DNA of 64,000 nt, taken from the NCBI RefSeq assembly GCF_028372415.1, contig NC_092872.1, positions 90,936,575 through 91,000,574 of the forward strand, in the 5' to 3' direction. Source of the stretch: Notamacropus eugenii (taxonomy: Eukaryota; Chordata; Mammalia; Diprotodontia; Macropodidae). The notes beneath the pieces are model-generated. The model was given only the letters and a program-made list of their open reading frames with translations, did no database searches and was not told the DNA's origin. Positions 61,272 to 64,000 of the stretch are shown piece by piece (positions within the stretch are counted from its first letter, which is position 1; each line of letters starts with the position of its first letter). A program made the position numbers and the translations under genes.

Positions 61272-63120
61272 AGGGGCTGGAATTGGTTGATTGGTTGTTG
61301 TCCTTCATTCTCAAAGAGGACCACAATGACATCTCTATGTTAGAGTCAAGGTACAGGGTGTCTGATAGCAGCTGATTAGACCAAGATGAGCTCAGAAGAC
61401 TCTACTGCAGGCTGGACACAAATAGAACACATGAATATTTGGAGTGGAGATTTCTCTAAAACTTGTGTATTTTATGTTTCTTTTGAGTTACCACAATTCT
61501 GCTTCACTCATAGAGCCCAGTGCCTTCTTTGATACAGGCATGCGATGCTGGATACTCCTTTGCCAGGGTCTCCCATGTCATGTAATGGATTCCAAAGTTC
61601 TTCACAGAGACCTTGAGAGGGTCCTTGTATCACTTATTCTGGCCTCCATGTGAGCACTTGCCTTGTGTAAGTTCTCTATAAAATAGTCTTATAGGCAAAT
61701 GTCCATTTGGCATTAAAATGTGGCCAGCCCATTGGAGTTGTGATCTCTGCAGTATAGCCTGAATAATGAATCTCAGTGCCCAGTGCCTTATTTTGCCAGG
61801 TGATCTTCAGAATCTTCCTAAGACAATTAAAATGGAAGCAATTCAGTTTCCTGCCATGGCACTGGTAGGTTGTTCAGGTTTCACAGGCATATTAACAATG
61901 AGGTCAGCACAACAACTCTGTAGACTCTAAGTTTGGTAGGCAATCTTATCTCCCATACTTTATTTCCCAGTCTTTCGAACACTGAGCTAGCTCTGGCAAT
62001 GTGTGTGCCAACTTCATCATCTAGGTGTACATCGCTGAAAAATGTACTGCCAAGGTAAGTAAACTTACTTATTCACAGCATTTAATATTTCTCCATTTGT
62101 TGTAACTGATGGTTCCACATATGGATGGTGTGGTGCTAGCTGGTGGAGAGCTGTTTTCTTGGTGTTAATTGTTAGGCTAAATTCAGCACACGCAGCACAG
62201 AATTGATCCATACATTGTCTCAAAAGCTGCATTGAGTGCAGAATCATATGTAAACAATTCTCCCTCCACTTTAGTCTTTGCTTGTAGCCTTTTCAAGTTC
62301 AATAATCTACCATCAGTGTAGTAGCTGACCTTCATGCCATTTCATCCTCGTTGAAGACATGTGGCAACACTGCTGAAAACATTGTGCTAAAAAGCATGGG
62401 ACCAAGAACACAGCCTTGTTTCATTCCATTGATGACTAGGAAAGCATATGATCATTCATTGTCCATTATCCAGAACGCTGGCAAGCATGCCATCATGAAA
62501 CTGACATACGATACTGATGAACTTCTCCTGGCAACCAAATTTTGCCATAATGTTCCACAAGCCCTCATGACTGACAGTATAAAAAGGTCATGGTCAGACT
62601 GACAAAAGTTGTGTTTGGACTAGTCTGTTCCTGGCATTTATCCTGGTATTGTTGAGCAACAAACACCACAGCAACTGTTCTCTTTTCCTTTTCTGAAGCC
62701 ACATTGGCTCTCAGGTAGATGATCATCTTCTAGGTGAAAAAAAGTGAAGCCTTTTAAGGAGGACTGTCAAGAATCTTGCCAGCAATGACTAAGAGAGAGA
62801 CACTCCCTCACCCCTACTCCTGCCTTATGATTGTCACACGACAATCTATTTTCGTTACCTTTATAGAAATGGACGATGAGGCATCCTTGAACTCGTAGGG
62901 AATTACCTCCTCTTGCTGCATAACCCAGAAAATTTCCTTGAAAATCTCAGCTGGAACAGAATCAGCACCAGGTATTTTGCTACACAAGAAATGCCAAATG
63001 GCGTTCAAAAACTTTTCTTCAATTGGAAGTTTGGCTAGTGAAGAACTGACTTCAACCTGAGTTATATGGTCAATGACTTCAGCAAGAATTGGACTGTTGA
63101 GAACACGGATGTGTTTAGCC
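61272..63120 (-). mobile_element. RTE-type LINE, RT relic, antisense
   Basis: Read on the minus strand from 63120. It begins in the linker before the reverse transcriptase ('WAKHIRVLNSPILAEVIDHI', 'TQVEVSSSLAKLPIEEKFLN') and enters RT with 'SKIPGADSVPAEIFKEIF' and 'QQEEVIPYEFKDASSSIS' (62814-63173). The middle is badly decayed. The C-terminal RT part at 62065-62247 reads 'QLLRQCMDQFCAACAEFSLT', 'INTKKTALHQ', then 'YVEPSVTTNGEILNAVNK'. It ends with the tail block at 61290-61335 (tccttcattctcaaagagga) shared by the short SINEs. No active frame. It may continue beyond the MITE at 63121-63837 (63838 to about 63900). Confidence 0.75.
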
Positions 63121-63837
63121 CAGGGGTGGGGAACCTGTGACCCTGTAATGTTAGTTAGATCTTTCCCATCCATTAATAAGCCTCAAGTACCTTTTGTTAA
63201 TTTCTATTGAGGCACTGGGTCAGAGGGTCCTGCCCTCCAGTTCTGAAAAATGTATAAATACTCTGAGGTGAGGTTTTATTTTGGGGTTTACTCATTGGAA
63301 GTGTTTGGCCAGAGGAGACTCTGGCAGCGGCTAAGGAGCCTCCTGGCTTTGAAAACCCAGATGCTTCTCTCTCTGGTAACTATGTCATGTGTGATCAGAC
63401 AGTTGGATCCGTCTGTTGATCTATGATGTATGTATTGTTTACTGTTAAATGGGTGGAAACCCTGCCTGTTGGTTATTATATCTTTACATTTTCTCTGAAG
63501 TTCAGGGTACTGACTTTTTCCTCTGAACTAAGTGAATGATATATGTGCTTGGTTAAAGTGATTGTTGACCCCCTCGAAAGTTGCTTTCCTTTCAGAAAAG
63601 CAGGTCTAAGAACATGTACAGCAGGCCCTCCTATATATGTCAGGGTCCTTGCTCTTACAGACCCTGATGTGGCCTTTTGGATCCTTGAGTGCGGTTTTTT
63701 GACTGAAACCAGGTTTTACAGAACGTATCTTTTTATTAAGGGAATTTGTTCTGTGAAGTTTAGATTCAGTCAAATGGATGCACTTGAGAACCTAGAGGGT
63801 CACATGTGGCCTCGAGACCTCAGGTTCCCCACCTCTG
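63121..63837. mobile_element. Palindromic MITE, copy 5, split by a solo LTR
   Basis: Left end caggggtggggaacctgtga (63121-63140), right end caggttccccacctctg. Removing 63144-63659 plus one target copy leaves a MITE with the arms and centre of copy 2 (tgatgtggccttttggatcc, ttttattaagggaatttgtt, cacttgagaacctagagggt). It appears to sit within the RTE LINE. Confidence 0.9.
63144..63659. mobile_element. Solo LTR of an endogenous retrovirus, 5-bp duplication
   Basis: Begins tgtaatgttag and ends gctcttaca, giving the TGTAA...TTACA inverted ends of an LTR. It is flanked by gaccc at 63139-63143 and 63660-63664. Length 516 bases. A TATA-like box tataaata lies at 63253-63260. There is no internal retroviral sequence, so this is a solo LTR left by recombination between two LTRs. 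Class is uncertain: 5-bp duplications occur in ERV classes 1 and 3. The strand is plus if the TATA box is the promoter. Confidence 0.9.
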
Positions 63838-64000
63838 CTCCTAGACTTCTCTCATTCATTTTACCACTGAAAACTTCTGGTCTGTAGCAGAAATGTCAAA
63901 CATGCAGACCTTACATCACAGTCTGCAATATCCCTGAGTTCAGTCCAAACAAGATTACAATGTAATCAGGAAATATTTATCAAAATAAATAAAAATGTAA
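63838..64000 (-). other. Possible continuation of the RTE LINE, then unassigned
   Basis: The minus strand just beyond the MITE (aatgagagaagtctag, preceded by tacagaccagaagttttcag) could be the part of the RTE LINE upstream of 'WAKHI', but the match is weak. The last 100 bases are unassigned AT-rich sequence. Confidence 0.3.

Noticed and set aside
62351..62602. 83-codon plus-strand frame at 62.4 kb
   Set aside because: Antisense to the decayed middle of the RTE reverse transcriptase.
37767..63837. CRISPR-like array from the repeated gtggcc/cacatgtgg motifs
   Set aside because: The repeats are inverted within each element and scattered over 26 kb. They are foldback MITEs in an animal genome.
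1..64000. A prokaryote-style operon, phage or defence system
   Set aside because: No long open frames, no ribosome-binding sites, and pervasive mammalian SINE and LINE sequence. The window is animal nuclear DNA.

Overview
The window is nuclear DNA from a mammal and almost certainly a marsupial. The evidence is the repeat content: many copies of the marsupial SINE whose head reads ggcagctaggtgg, mostly ending in an RTE/BovB-like tail. There are also MIR/THER1-type CORE-SINEs, L2-group LINEs, a marsupial-type L1 3' end, a HAL1-like half-L1, and RTE-type LINEs with short SINEs that share their 3' tail. I cannot name the species.

I find no convincing host gene, exon, tRNA, rRNA or CpG island. 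The long open frames that can be explained are relics of retrotransposon proteins, translations of GA/CT microsatellites, or shadows on the opposite strand of a LINE. The window reads as intergenic or intronic sequence. It is built from stacked, often nested, transposon relics separated by several repeat-poor tracts, at about 3.6-5.9, 9.9-10.9, 16.1-17.0, 17.9-18.6, 20.4-21.6, 26.0-26.9, 30.5-31.5, 40.7-42.3, 47.9-48.4, 50.1-50.8, 55.2-56.0 and 56.5-57.4 kb. Those tracts are where regulatory DNA or a missed exon would most likely sit.

Layout. 0-6 kb: MIR and SINE copies, a long antisense L2 copy containing a (GA)42 run and a hAT-like insert, and an L1 3' end. 6.2-8.6 kb: the best preserved L2-group LINE, with endonuclease and reverse transcriptase relics. 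11.5-13.1 kb: an antisense L2 interrupted by two related RTE-type elements, one a short SINE and one an internally deleted LINE, which share head and tail. 13-31 kb: dense MIR, L2 and SINE with several nested insertions, and two pairs of local direct duplications (20.2/21.6 and 23.1/24.6 kb). 31.5-32.1 kb: a truncated L1 with a perfect 17-bp target-site duplication. 33-35 kb: two direct copies of an unnamed element that also occurs near 25.1 and 27.8 kb. 36.2-36.5 kb: a 21-bp minisatellite. 37-51.7 kb: more of the same, plus four of the five palindromic MITEs. 51.7-55.2 kb: the HAL1-like element. 59.4-60.3 kb: an antisense L1. 61.0-63.9 kb: an antisense RTE-type LINE split by a palindromic MITE, which is itself split by a 516-bp solo LTR with a 5-bp target duplication.

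No system of cooperating genes is present. The most informative content is about transposon biology: the RTE LINE and its deletion derivatives, the foldback MITE family and the insertion chronology. Family names rest on my recollection of consensus sequences, not on a search, and boundaries are accurate only to about 10-30 bases unless a target-site duplication fixes them.
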